From NCBI GenBank assembly GCA_034435955.1, contig DAOTWA010000026.1:1-40201 (forward strand): DNA of 40,201 bases, written 5' to 3'. The notes under the pieces were generated by a model. The model had not been told where the DNA came from and ran no database searches. It saw only the letters and a list, made by a program, of their open reading frames with translations. The stretch's first letter is position 1. Every line of letters starts with the position of its first letter. Shown here piece after piece: positions 1 to 8,078 of the stretch. The position numbers were made by a program, and so were the translations under genes. Source of the DNA: DAOTWA01 sp034435955 (GTDB taxonomy: Bacteria > Chloroflexota > Anaerolineae > Anaerolineales > Anaerolineaceae).

Positions 1-539
1 ACGCACAGGTGGTTGGCCTCCAGGTAAACGGCCACGCCGTGGGGATGGAGCATGGCTTCCAGGGAATCGGCGATCTGCTGGCCGATGCGCTCCTGGACGG
101 TAAAGCGCTTGGCAAACACCCGCACCAAACGGGTCAGCTTTGAGATGCCGATAATATTCTCGTGAGCGATGTAACCGACGTAAGCCATGCCAAAGAATGG
201 AAAGGCGTGATGCTCGCACAGGGCGTGGAAGCGGATCGGGCCTTCGATAACCTGGGACAGCCGGCAGTCAGGGTCGCCGCGGCATTCGGTGTCGAAGACC
301 TTGATCAGTTTGGGATCGCCGTCGTAGCCCTCGGTGGCGTCGAACAGGGCGCGGACAAAACGACGGGGCGTATCGCGGGTGGCGGGTGTGTTCAGGTCCA
401 GGCCGTAAGCGGAAAAGATCTCTGCGATGTAGCCTTCGAATTTTTCGATCTGCTCGGGGCTGATTTGACGCTCTTTGAAGTCCAGGCCAGCGCGTAAGGC
501 CTGTTCTTCTGGGTCGAGAGAATTTAGATGAAATTCCAT
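1..539 (-). CDS. folE: GTP cyclohydrolase I, 3'-truncated by window edge
   Basis: Catalyses the first step of tetrahydrofolate (and pterin/queuosine-type) synthesis, GTP to 7,8-dihydroneopterin triphosphate, in the cytoplasm. 179 complete codons are visible and the C-terminus runs off position 1. The zinc ligands of the family are present: Cys108 and His111 in the motif LCEHHAFPF, and Cys179 in EANHLC, which is the last complete codon. Other family blocks seen are TPRRFVRAL (57-65) and GISKLTRLV (131-139). The chosen ATG at 539 has GGGAGG four bases upstream. An in-frame ATG 12 nt further up abuts another GGAGG directly and is less likely. It lies 191 nt downstream of nuoN on the same strand, so it may be a separate unit. 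Family assignment is secure. Confidence 0.95.
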   Translation of the reverse strand, partial: MEFHLNSLDPEEQALRAGLDFKERQISPEQIEKFEGYIAEIFSAYGLDLNTPATRDTPRRFVRALFDATEGYDGDPKLIKVFDTECRGDPDCRLSQVIEGPIRFHALCEHHAFPFFGMAYVGYIAHENIIGISKLTRLVRVFAKRFTVQERIGQQIADSLEAMLHPHGVAVYLEANHLC

Positions 540-666
540 TTGGCCTCCCATCCTCCGTAAATTCTGGATTTTCCCGCCCGCTTGAGGGTCATAGCAGGTT
601 GCAAGGAATCATGAAAAGAGGATGTATTTTGTAAGGTTTATTTTACTGCGCTTCGCGCCTGAGTCG

Positions 667-688
667 AAAAACCTCACCGATACGCGAG
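667..688 (-). terminator. Possible weak terminator after nuoN
   Basis: On the minus strand, about 45 nt after the nuoN stop, a short imperfect hairpin (arms around 673-678 and 683-688) is followed by a run of five T (667-671). The stem is short and bulged, so this is only a candidate end of the nuo transcript. Confidence 0.25.
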
Positions 689-730
689 AATCTAGAGCGC
701 AAGGGTTGCTTGTCCCCCTGTATCCCAACA

Positions 731-2185
731 TCAGCCGAGGCCCGGGTACAGGCTGGAGGCGGCGACCTGAATGAGCCGCAACAGAGGGGAGGGATAGACG
801 CCCAGCCAGAGCAGCAGAACCGCCAGGATGACCAGGGCGAGGCGGCCGGCCGGCGAAGAAGCCTCGGCGGGTAAGATCTCGGCCGGCGAGATGGTAGGCC
901 GCTGGAACAGGGTCACCACCACGCGCAGGTAGTAATAGAGGCCGATAGCGCTGGTCACGACTAAGATGATCACCAGCCACCACAGGGCCGATCCTGCGCC
1001 AGCCAGCACCAGGTAGAATTTGCCGACGAAGCCGGCGGTCAAAGGGATGCCGGCCAGGGAGAAGAGCGCAGCGGAGAAGAAAGCGGTCAGCCAGGGGTGG
1101 CGCCAGAAGAGACCGCGGTAATCCTCGAGGGTTTCGGCGTCGCGCTCGCGCGCAGAAAGCAGCGTGACCACGCCAAATGCGCCCAAATTGGTGATGGCGT
1201 AGGCCACCAGGTAGAAGGTGGCGGCCAGGGTGCCGAGCGCGCCGCTGGCCAGGAAGGCCACCAGCAGGTAGCCCAGATGAGCGATCGAGGAATAGGCCAG
1301 AATCCGCTTGATGTTGCCTTGCAGGAGGGCGAGCAGGTTACCGACCAGCATGGAGGCGACAGCGATGGCCGCAAAGATCACGAAGACACCCCGCTCAGTC
1401 TGCAGGCCGGTGTGGGCAAACAGGCGCAAGAGCAGGGCGAACATGCTGCCCTTGGAGACGGTGGCGACGAAGGCGGTCACAGGAGCAGGGGCGCCCTGAT
1501 ACACGTCGGGCGTCCACATATGGAAAGGCACCAGGGCCAGCTTGTAGCCGATGCCGACCACGATCAGACCGAATCCGGCCAGCAGGAAGGGATTGCCCGC
1601 CGCCGCCCCGGCGGAGATTTTAGCAGCGATCTCGTTGAAGCTCATCGTGCCAAGCTCGGCATAAACGAGGGCCATGCCAAAGAGCAACGCAGCGGCCGAG
1701 ACGGCAGCCAGAACCAGGTACTTCAACCCGGCCTCCACACGAACTGGCTGGGTGTTCAGGTATGCGATGAGAGCGTATAGTGAGACGCTGAGAATCTCGA
1801 GGCCGAGGAAGAAGGAGACGAAATGGTCGCTGGCGGCCAACACCGATGAACCGATGGCCGCAGTCAGCAGGAGCAGATAATATTCTTCGCGGTTCTCCTC
1901 GCGGCGTTGCAGATAACCGTATGATAGCAAGGCCACCCCAAAGGTAGCGGCCAGGATCAGAGCGATGTAGAAGGAGGCGAAGGCGTCCATGGAGAGCAGG
2001 GAAGTCACCTGGCGAGCGCCAGCCAGGGGATAGAGCGCGGAGAGAAAAGCCAGCGCCAGGCCGGTCAGGGTGAGCGCGAAGGTGAGAACATGGTTGCGGC
2101 GCACCCCCACCAGGATCATAGAGACCACCAGATCGACGGTCAAGATGATAAAGGGCAGGAGGGCAAGCAGATCTGTAGTGGTCAC
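731..2185 (-). CDS. nuoN: NADH-quinone oxidoreductase subunit N
   Basis: Membrane-arm antiporter-like subunit of complex I, one of the proton-pumping modules together with L and M. The 484-residue protein is almost entirely hydrophobic helices and carries the family core with KRILAYSSIAHLGYLL and the lysine-containing GYKLALVPFHMWTPDVYQGAP block. I choose a GTG start at 2185: it overlaps the nuoM stop (GTGA, 4 nt), has GGGAGG six bases upstream, and gives the usual length. A longer reading that starts near 2455 would add about 90 non-hydrophobic residues inside nuoM and is unlikely. It is the last gene of the nuo operon. Confidence 0.95.
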   Translation of the reverse strand: MTTTDLLALLPFIILTVDLVVSMILVGVRRNHVLTFALTLTGLALAFLSALYPLAGARQVTSLLSMDAFASFYIALILAATFGVALLSYGYLQRREENREEYYLLLLTAAIGSSVLAASDHFVSFFLGLEILSVSLYALIAYLNTQPVRVEAGLKYLVLAAVSAAALLFGMALVYAELGTMSFNEIAAKISAGAAAGNPFLLAGFGLIVVGIGYKLALVPFHMWTPDVYQGAPAPVTAFVATVSKGSMFALLLRLFAHTGLQTERGVFVIFAAIAVASMLVGNLLALLQGNIKRILAYSSIAHLGYLLVAFLASGALGTLAATFYLVAYAITNLGAFGVVTLLSARERDAETLEDYRGLFWRHPWLTAFFSAALFSLAGIPLTAGFVGKFYLVLAGAGSALWWLVIILVVTSAIGLYYYLRVVVTLFQRPTISPAEILPAEASSPAGRLALVILAVLLLWLGVYPSPLLRLIQVAASSLYPGLG

Positions 2186-3747
2186 GGCTGGCCTCCCGGG
2201 GGAAGTTCCAAGGGGCGAATTGAACCCGGATACGGGGATGTGATCGTCAAAGGCGGTGCAGGCACCGTCTGAGCGACGGCTGGCTGGAAATGCTGAATGG
2301 CTTGCCGCGCGGTGTCGAGCATCGGCTGCGGGTAGAGACCCAGCCAGACGATCACCACGATCATGGCCAGCATGGCAGCCATCTCGCGGGCAGAAAAGTC
2401 GGGCAGCTTCCAACCGGCCTTGTTCTCGCCGTGGAAGGCTTTCTGGATGATCCACAGGGCGTAGACGGTGGAGCCGATCAGGCCAAGAGCAGCCAGTACA
2501 GCGGCCAGGACAGAGACCTGGTAGGTGCCGAGCAGAACGAGAAACTCACCCACGAAGTTGCCCAGGCCAGGCAGGCCCAGGCTGGCGACCGAGAAGAGCA
2601 TGGCCACGCCCCCCATACCGGGCATGGTCTCCCACAGTCCTCCCAGGCGGTCTAATTCACGCGTGTGGGTGCGCTCCTGGAGAGCGCCGACCAGGGCGAA
2701 CAGGGCGCCGGTGGAAATCCCATGGCTGATGATCTGCATAACCGCACCCTGCAGGGCAATCTGATTCCATGAAAAGACGCCCAACAAGACGAAGCCCATG
2801 TGGCTGACGCTGGTATAGGCGACCAGGCGCTTCAGGTCGGTCTGACCGAAGGCAAGCAAGGCGCCGTAAAGCACCCCCACCACACCCAGGGCGAGCATGA
2901 GCGGGGTGAGGCTGGCCGCAGCCTGGGGAAAGAGCGGCACGACGAAGCGGATCAGCCCGTATGCGCCGGTCTTCAGGAGGAGGCCGGCCAGGACAACGCT
3001 GCCTGCAGTGGGAGCCTCGGTATGGGCGTCAGGGAGCCAGGTATGCACCGGTACAACCGGCAGCTTGACGGCAAAGGCGGCCAGGAAACCGAGGGCCAGA
3101 AGGAGGGCTGCGCCGCCCGGAAGGGAGGTGCCGAGGAGCTGGTTGTAATCAAAGGTGTAAACGCCGGTGGCCTGAGCATGGTGAAAGTACAGGCCCAGGA
3201 TGGCGACCAACATCAGCAGGCCGCTGAGTTGGGTGAAAAGGAAGAATTTGACCGCCGCGTAGACGCGACGCTCGTGGCCCCAAATGGCGATCAGGAAGTA
3301 CATCGGCACCAGCATCACTTCCCAGAAGAAATAGAACAGGAACAGATCCAGAGAGAGGAACACGCCGCTGATGCCCGCGAGCACCCAGAGTAAGTTGAAG
3401 TGGAAGAAAGCTACCCGTTCGGCGATCTCCGTCCAGGAGACGATCACAGAAATCAGGCCAAGGAAGGCGGTCAGCAGGATAAGGATCAGACTGAAGCCGT
3501 CCATGGCCAGGTGGAAGTGGATGCCGGCCTGGGGGATCCAGGGCAGGTCGATCTCGGCCAGCCAGGGGCCGCTGGCGGAGAGGGTGATGCGCGAAAAGTT
3601 AGTCAGCCAGTAGACCACGGCCATGATCAAATCTGCAGCCATGGCGAGCAGGGAGACCCAGCGGGCAGCCAGGTCGCTCCAGCGTCCGAGCAGCCAGGCC
3701 AGCAAGCCGCCGGCCAGTGGAAGGAGGATAAAGGCAATCAGGATCAT
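2182..3747 (-). CDS. nuoM: NADH-quinone oxidoreductase subunit M
   Basis: Antiporter-like proton-pumping subunit of the complex I membrane arm. It has 521 residues, about 14 predicted transmembrane helices and family blocks FFWEVMLVPMYFLIAIWG, KLPVVPVHTWLPDAHTEAPTAGSV and KRLVAYTSVSHMGFVLLG. Length is normal for NuoM. The ATG overlaps the nuoL stop by 4 nt (ATGA), implying translational coupling. The last 40 or so residues are proline-rich and extend past the final helix, as in many NuoM proteins. It sits between nuoL and nuoN in the canonical order. Confidence 0.97.
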   Translation of the reverse strand: MILIAFILLPLAGGLLAWLLGRWSDLAARWVSLLAMAADLIMAVVYWLTNFSRITLSASGPWLAEIDLPWIPQAGIHFHLAMDGFSLILILLTAFLGLISVIVSWTEIAERVAFFHFNLLWVLAGISGVFLSLDLFLFYFFWEVMLVPMYFLIAIWGHERRVYAAVKFFLFTQLSGLLMLVAILGLYFHHAQATGVYTFDYNQLLGTSLPGGAALLLALGFLAAFAVKLPVVPVHTWLPDAHTEAPTAGSVVLAGLLLKTGAYGLIRFVVPLFPQAAASLTPLMLALGVVGVLYGALLAFGQTDLKRLVAYTSVSHMGFVLLGVFSWNQIALQGAVMQIISHGISTGALFALVGALQERTHTRELDRLGGLWETMPGMGGVAMLFSVASLGLPGLGNFVGEFLVLLGTYQVSVLAAVLAALGLIGSTVYALWIIQKAFHGENKAGWKLPDFSAREMAAMLAMIVVIVWLGLYPQPMLDTARQAIQHFQPAVAQTVPAPPLTITSPYPGSIRPLELPPGGQP

Positions 3748-5639
3748 AGCAGCACCACCACGAGCGCGATGATCACGATCGCGCCAACGGCCACGCCGGC
3801 CGCATACCAGCGCAGCATGCCGGCCTGCGTGCGACTAAGGCCGCGCCAAAGGGCGCGCGTCAGGGCGGCGAGGCCCTGGTAAATATAGTCGAATACGTCG
3901 GTGCGATCTACGCGAGCCAGCCAGATGTACGGATAGACCAGCAGGTGATCGTAGAGCCAGTCAAAGCCCCAGCCTGAGAACCAGAAACGATGCAGGGCGG
4001 CACCCAGGCGTGCATGGGACAGGCTGCGGGCGAGCTGCGGCCGGCGGAGGAAGAACAGGTAAGCCAGGTAAATGCCGCCAAGAGCTGCCAGTGCGGCAAC
4101 GATCTGTAAGGGCAGGAGCACGCCGATCCCGCCGCGCGCCAGGCTGGGTGCGGGCAGAATGCTGGCAGTGAAGTTCGAGAAGACCGGCAGGTTGCCCAGC
4201 GTCTCGGGAAGCTCGATGTAGCCGCCGATAATCGAAAGCGCGGCCAGAATCACCAGGGGAATATTCACCCGCCAGCCGGGTTGATGGGTGACCTGCTGGC
4301 GAGCATCACCATAGAAAGTGAGGAAGACCATGCGAAAGGTATACACGGCAGTCAGGAGCGCGCCAGCGATGCCGGCCGCCCAAAGCCAGGGACTGCCGGA
4401 GGTGGAGGCGAAAGCGTCGTACAAAATAAGGTCTTTGCTGAAAAAGCCAGCAGTGACCAGCGGCAGGGCGGATAAGGAAGCCGCGCCAATCAGGAACGTC
4501 CAGAAGACGAGCGGGAGCTGGCGGCGCAGTCCGCCCATACGGAACATGTTCTGTTCGTGGTGGAGGGTGATGATGATGGCACCCGCGCCGAGGAAGAGCA
4601 GCGCCTTGAAGAAAGCGTGGGTCATGAAGTGGAAGATGGCCGCGGACCAGGCACCCACCCCCAGGGCCAGGAACATATAACCGATCTGGCTGATGGTGGA
4701 ATAAGCCAGCACACGCTTGATATCCGATTGGGTGAGGGCAGAGAAGCCCGCCAGCAGCAGGGTGAGCGCGCCGATAATCGCCACGGCGAGCTGGACGGCT
4801 GGCGCCAGCGCGAAAATGGTGTGGGTGCGGGCGATCAAGTACACGCCGGCAGTCACCATCGTGGCGGCATGGATCAGGGCGCTGACCGGGGTGGGGCCGG
4901 CCATGGCGTCTGGAAGCCAGGTTTGCAGAGGAAGCTGAGCGGATTTGCCCACCGCGCCGCCCAACAGCAGGGCGGCGGCCGCCACCGCCATGCCAGAGCC
5001 TACCGGCCAAACCTGAACGGCTTTGGTCAGGGCGTCCTGAATGTTCAACGTGCCGAGCTGGGTGAAGATGAGAAACAGGCCGACGGCCATCGCGGTATCG
5101 CCCACGCGGGTGACCACGAAAGCTTTGCGCGCGGCGTAGCCATTCTTGGGGTCTTTGTACCAGAAGCCGATCAACAGATATGAACACAGCCCCACCCCCT
5201 CCCAGCCGAGATAGAGCAACAGCAGGTTATCCGAGAGGACCAGGGTGAGCATCGAGCCGACGAACAGGTTCATGTAGGCGAAAAAGAGCGCGTAGTTCTC
5301 TTCGTCTTCCATGTACTCGGCAGAATACAGGTGGATGAGAAAACTGACGAAAGTTACCACCAGCATCATGATCAGCGAGAGGGCGTCCAGGCGGAAGGCG
5401 ATCTGGGGAGTGAAGCTGCCCACGCTGATCCAGGTCCACAGCACCTGGGTGAAGGCATTGCCGGCGGGTGGGGAGGTGAGGAAGCTGACCGCCACCAGGA
5501 CGGCCAGCGCTGCGGAGAGGCCGATCGAGACGACGCCGATCCAGGCCGATAGCGTTCGGGAGAAACGACGACCGAAGAGGGCCAGAACCAGGAAGCTGGC
5601 GAAGGGGATGACCGGGACCAACCAGAGCAAGTTGAGCAT
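3744..5639 (-). CDS. nuoL: NADH-quinone oxidoreductase subunit L
   Basis: Distal antiporter-like subunit of complex I that carries the long lateral helix. The 631-residue protein shows the family blocks FLIHLYSAEYMEDEENYALFF, LGWEGVGLCSYLLIGFWY, SAQLPLQTWLPDAMAGPTPVSALIHAATMVTAGVYL and KRVLAYSTISQIGYM, described here by their positions at roughly residues 100-320. The C-terminal region with the connecting helix and a final transmembrane segment is present, so the protein is full length. ATG at 5639 lies one base after the nuoK stop and has GAGG five bases upstream. High confidence from motifs and operon position. Confidence 0.97.
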   Translation of the reverse strand: MLNLLWLVPVIPFASFLVLALFGRRFSRTLSAWIGVVSIGLSAALAVLVAVSFLTSPPAGNAFTQVLWTWISVGSFTPQIAFRLDALSLIMMLVVTFVSFLIHLYSAEYMEDEENYALFFAYMNLFVGSMLTLVLSDNLLLLYLGWEGVGLCSYLLIGFWYKDPKNGYAARKAFVVTRVGDTAMAVGLFLIFTQLGTLNIQDALTKAVQVWPVGSGMAVAAAALLLGGAVGKSAQLPLQTWLPDAMAGPTPVSALIHAATMVTAGVYLIARTHTIFALAPAVQLAVAIIGALTLLLAGFSALTQSDIKRVLAYSTISQIGYMFLALGVGAWSAAIFHFMTHAFFKALLFLGAGAIIITLHHEQNMFRMGGLRRQLPLVFWTFLIGAASLSALPLVTAGFFSKDLILYDAFASTSGSPWLWAAGIAGALLTAVYTFRMVFLTFYGDARQQVTHQPGWRVNIPLVILAALSIIGGYIELPETLGNLPVFSNFTASILPAPSLARGGIGVLLPLQIVAALAALGGIYLAYLFFLRRPQLARSLSHARLGAALHRFWFSGWGFDWLYDHLLVYPYIWLARVDRTDVFDYIYQGLAALTRALWRGLSRTQAGMLRWYAAGVAVGAIVIIALVVVLL

Positions 5640-5640
5640 A

Positions 5641-5949
5641 TCAGCCTCGCATCCGGCTGGCGGCGTCGGTGTCCAGGGTCTTGAAGTGATGATAGATCTG
5701 CAGCACCAAAGCCAGGCCGACTGAGACTTCGGCTGCGGCCATGGCCAGGATGAAGAGGAACATCACCTGGCCGTCGGGCTGTCCCCAGCGCGAACCGGCG
5801 ACTACGAAGGCCAATCCGGCGGCGTTGAGCATCACTTCGATGGACATGAGGACGAAGATAATATTGCGTCGTGCCAGCACGCCTATCAGTCCGAGGGTAA
5901 AAAGGATGCCGGCGACGATCAGACCGTGTTCCATGGGTATGGTAGCCAA
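5641..5949 (-). CDS. nuoK: NADH-quinone oxidoreductase subunit K
   Basis: Small three-helix membrane subunit of complex I. The reading MATIPMEHGLIVAGILF at the N-terminus and VLMSIEVMLNAAGLAFV in helix 2, with its conserved glutamate, identify NuoK. I choose a TTG start at 5949 because GAGGAGG sits five bases upstream, giving 102 residues, the usual length. The first ATG (5934) would give 97 residues but has no suitably placed ribosome binding site. An even longer reading into nuoJ is hydrophilic and unlike the family. nuoJ ends 10 nt upstream and nuoL starts one base downstream of the stop. Confidence 0.93.
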   Translation of the reverse strand: MATIPMEHGLIVAGILFTLGLIGVLARRNIIFVLMSIEVMLNAAGLAFVVAGSRWGQPDGQVMFLFILAMAAAEVSVGLALVLQIYHHFKTLDTDAASRMRG

Positions 5950-5959
5950 GTTCGCCTCC

Positions 5960-6547
5960 TCACTTGGGCTGCCCGAGCGGCTCTTGCTCGCCGGTCGGTC
6001 GGCTTTCCAGGGTGCGGGCGCGCAATGCGGCGGCCTCCACGGAAGCCTCGCGCAGGGCACGGCGGATATGACCGAGGTGGTAGGCGCCCACCAGCGCGGC
6101 CAGGAGCAGGATCGAGGCCAGCTCCACGCCGATCAGATAAGGGCCGTAGAGAGCCGCACCGACCGCAGCGGGTTGAATCGGTTGGGCGCTGCCAATCGTG
6201 GGGGAACGGCCGATGATGATATAGATAATTTCGGCCAGGAGCAGTGCAGCAAGGATGACCGGGCCGGCCCAGCCAGTGGCGCGCATCCAGATACGCTCCT
6301 GCTCCTCGCTATGCGGGCCGAGGTTGAGCAGCATGATGGCGAAAATAAACAACACCATGATGGCGCCCGCGTAAACAATCACTTCCAGCGCAGCAATGAA
6401 GGGTGCGCCCAGTGTGTAGAATATGATCGCGACCGCCAGCAGCGACACAATTAAGTACAGGAGGGCGTGCATGGCGTTTACTCGGGTGACCACCAGGATC
6501 GTGGCGATCACCGCTATCGCCGCAGAGAGGTAAAAGACCACATTCAT
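5960..6547 (-). CDS. nuoJ: NADH-quinone oxidoreductase subunit J
   Basis: Membrane subunit of complex I near the quinone chamber. The 195-residue protein has five hydrophobic helices and the conserved VNAMHALLYLIVSLLAVA and EVIVYAGAIMVLFIFAIMLLN segments (about residues 24-90). It ends with a hydrophilic tail (about residues 165-195), a little longer than in many bacteria. The ATG at 6547 has AGAGGA about six bases upstream. It lies between nuoI and nuoK. Confidence 0.95.
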   Translation of the reverse strand: MNVVFYLSAAIAVIATILVVTRVNAMHALLYLIVSLLAVAIIFYTLGAPFIAALEVIVYAGAIMVLFIFAIMLLNLGPHSEEQERIWMRATGWAGPVILAALLLAEIIYIIIGRSPTIGSAQPIQPAAVGAALYGPYLIGVELASILLLAALVGAYHLGHIRRALREASVEAAALRARTLESRPTGEQEPLGQPK

Positions 6548-6569
6548 GGCGATTCCTCTTCTGGATGAG

Positions 6570-7085
6570 TTATGGGTTCAGACTGCGCAGATCGACAGGC
6601 GGGAGTTCGTTCTCGGCCTGACCTTTATCTTTACCGCCGATGGCCAGTCCAGCCACGCGGTAGAAGTTGTAGCCCGGGTATTTGCCCTGCCCGCTGATCA
6701 ACAAATCTTCCTTTTCGTAGACCAGGTTCTGGCGGTTATACTCGGCCATTTCGAAATCGGGGGTGAGCTGGATGGCGTAGGTAGGACAGGCGTCCTCGCA
6801 AAGACCGCAAAAGATGCAGCGGGAGAAGTTGATGCGAAAGAACTCAGGATAGCGCCGACCGGAATCGTCCTCGGTGGCCTGTAACGAGATGCATTCCACC
6901 GGGCAAACCACCGCGCAGAGATAGCAGGCCACGCAGCGCTCCTCGCCGTCCGGATCGCGGGTGAGGACGATGCGCCCACGCCAGCGGGGCGGCAGGTAGG
7001 CTTTCTGCTCCGGATATTGAATGGTCTCGCGCTTGTGGAAGGCGTGCAGAAAGACCCGCCAGAGAGCCTTCAAGATACTGATCAT
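6570..7085 (-). CDS. nuoI: NADH-quinone oxidoreductase subunit I (two 4Fe-4S)
   Basis: Peripheral-arm ferredoxin-like subunit that carries clusters N6a and N6b and passes electrons toward N2. Two complete 4Fe-4S motifs are visible: Cys51, 54, 57 with Cys61, and Cys90, 93, 96 with Cys100, each in the CxxCxxCxxxCP pattern. The protein has 171 residues, normal for NuoI. The ribosome binding site is weak (AAGGGA about ten bases before the ATG). It lies 36 nt after nuoH and 22 nt before nuoJ. Confidence 0.97.
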   Translation of the reverse strand: MISILKALWRVFLHAFHKRETIQYPEQKAYLPPRWRGRIVLTRDPDGEERCVACYLCAVVCPVECISLQATEDDSGRRYPEFFRINFSRCIFCGLCEDACPTYAIQLTPDFEMAEYNRQNLVYEKEDLLISGQGKYPGYNFYRVAGLAIGGKDKGQAENELPPVDLRSLNP

Positions 7086-7121
7086 CGCGTCGATTCCCTT
7101 CTACTCGTAAAAAGGCTGCCG

Positions 7122-8078
7122 CTAACCGAGCGCCAGCATGATCCCACCAGTGAGCACCAGGTTGAGCAGGGCAAGCGGGAGCATCACCTTCCAGCCAAAG
7201 GACATCAACTGGTCGGGGCGTGGGCGCGGCAGCGCAGCACGCAACAGGATGAAGAAACAGATGAAGATGAAGGTTTTAATGGCAAACCAGATCACACCGG
7301 GAATGGGGGCGGGTCCCAGCCAACCGCCGAAGAAGAGGGTGACGATCATGGCCGACATGAGGGTGACGCCCAGGTACTCACCGACGAAAAACATGCCGAA
7401 CTTCATGCCGGAATATTCGGTATGGTAGCCAGCCACCAATGAACTCTCCGATTCAGGCAGGTCGAAAGGCAGGCGGCGCACCTCGGCCACGCCGGCGATC
7501 AGAAAGACGATGAACCCCAGGAATTGCGGGATCACATTCCAAAGGCGCGTCTGGGCCAAGACGATCTCGCGGAGGTCGAATGAACCGCTGATCAGCACCA
7601 CCCCCATCAGCGATAAGCCCATGAAAACTTCATAGCTGAGCATCTGAGCAGCGGCGCGCAGGCTGCCGATCAAGGCATATTTATTGTTGGAAGACCAGCC
7701 GGCCAGCACGACGCTATACACACCCATCGAGGAGAGCGCCAGGAAGAAGAGCAGGCCGATATTCAGGTCTACGACTGAAATGCCCGGCGCGAAGGGGACG
7801 ATGGCAAATGAGGTCAGCACGCAGATCATCACGATGGTGGGGGCGAGGAGAAAAACAGTCTTATCGGCGAAAGGAGGGATCCAATCTTCCTTGGAGAAGA
7901 TCTTGATTACGTCCGCCAGAACCTGGAGGAGGCCAAAGGGTCCCACGCGATTAGGGCCATAGCGATCCTGCCAGAGGCCCAGCAGACGGCGCTCCAACCA
8001 GATCAGGCCGGCCGCGATGCTGAGCATGACGATCAGGACGCCGAGAACAATGACGATCGAAAGGAGCGGTTCGCTCAT
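7122..8078 (-). CDS. nuoH: NADH-quinone oxidoreductase subunit H
   Basis: Membrane subunit that forms the quinone-binding entry of complex I. The 318-residue protein shows the family signatures WLERRLLGLWQDRYGPNRVG (about 28-47), the loop around KEDWIPPFAD (64-73), the acidic segment AEVRRLPFDLPESESSLVAG (about 203-222) and RAALPRPRPDQLM near the C-terminus. The ATG overlaps the nuoG stop by 4 nt (ATGA), so translation is probably coupled to nuoG. Confidence 0.97.
   Translation of the reverse strand: MSEPLLSIVIVLGVLIVMLSIAAGLIWLERRLLGLWQDRYGPNRVGPFGLLQVLADVIKIFSKEDWIPPFADKTVFLLAPTIVMICVLTSFAIVPFAPGISVVDLNIGLLFFLALSSMGVYSVVLAGWSSNNKYALIGSLRAAAQMLSYEVFMGLSLMGVVLISGSFDLREIVLAQTRLWNVIPQFLGFIVFLIAGVAEVRRLPFDLPESESSLVAGYHTEYSGMKFGMFFVGEYLGVTLMSAMIVTLFFGGWLGPAPIPGVIWFAIKTFIFICFFILLRAALPRPRPDQLMSFGWKVMLPLALLNLVLTGGIMLALG

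Noticed and set aside
2186..2455. N-terminal extension of nuoN by 90 codons
   Set aside because: Lies inside nuoM, is hydrophilic and unlike NuoN; the GTG at 2185 has a good ribosome binding site and gives the usual length.
5950..6060. N-terminal extension of nuoK into nuoJ
   Set aside because: Polar and proline-rich, unlike the family; a TTG with a strong ribosome binding site gives the normal length.
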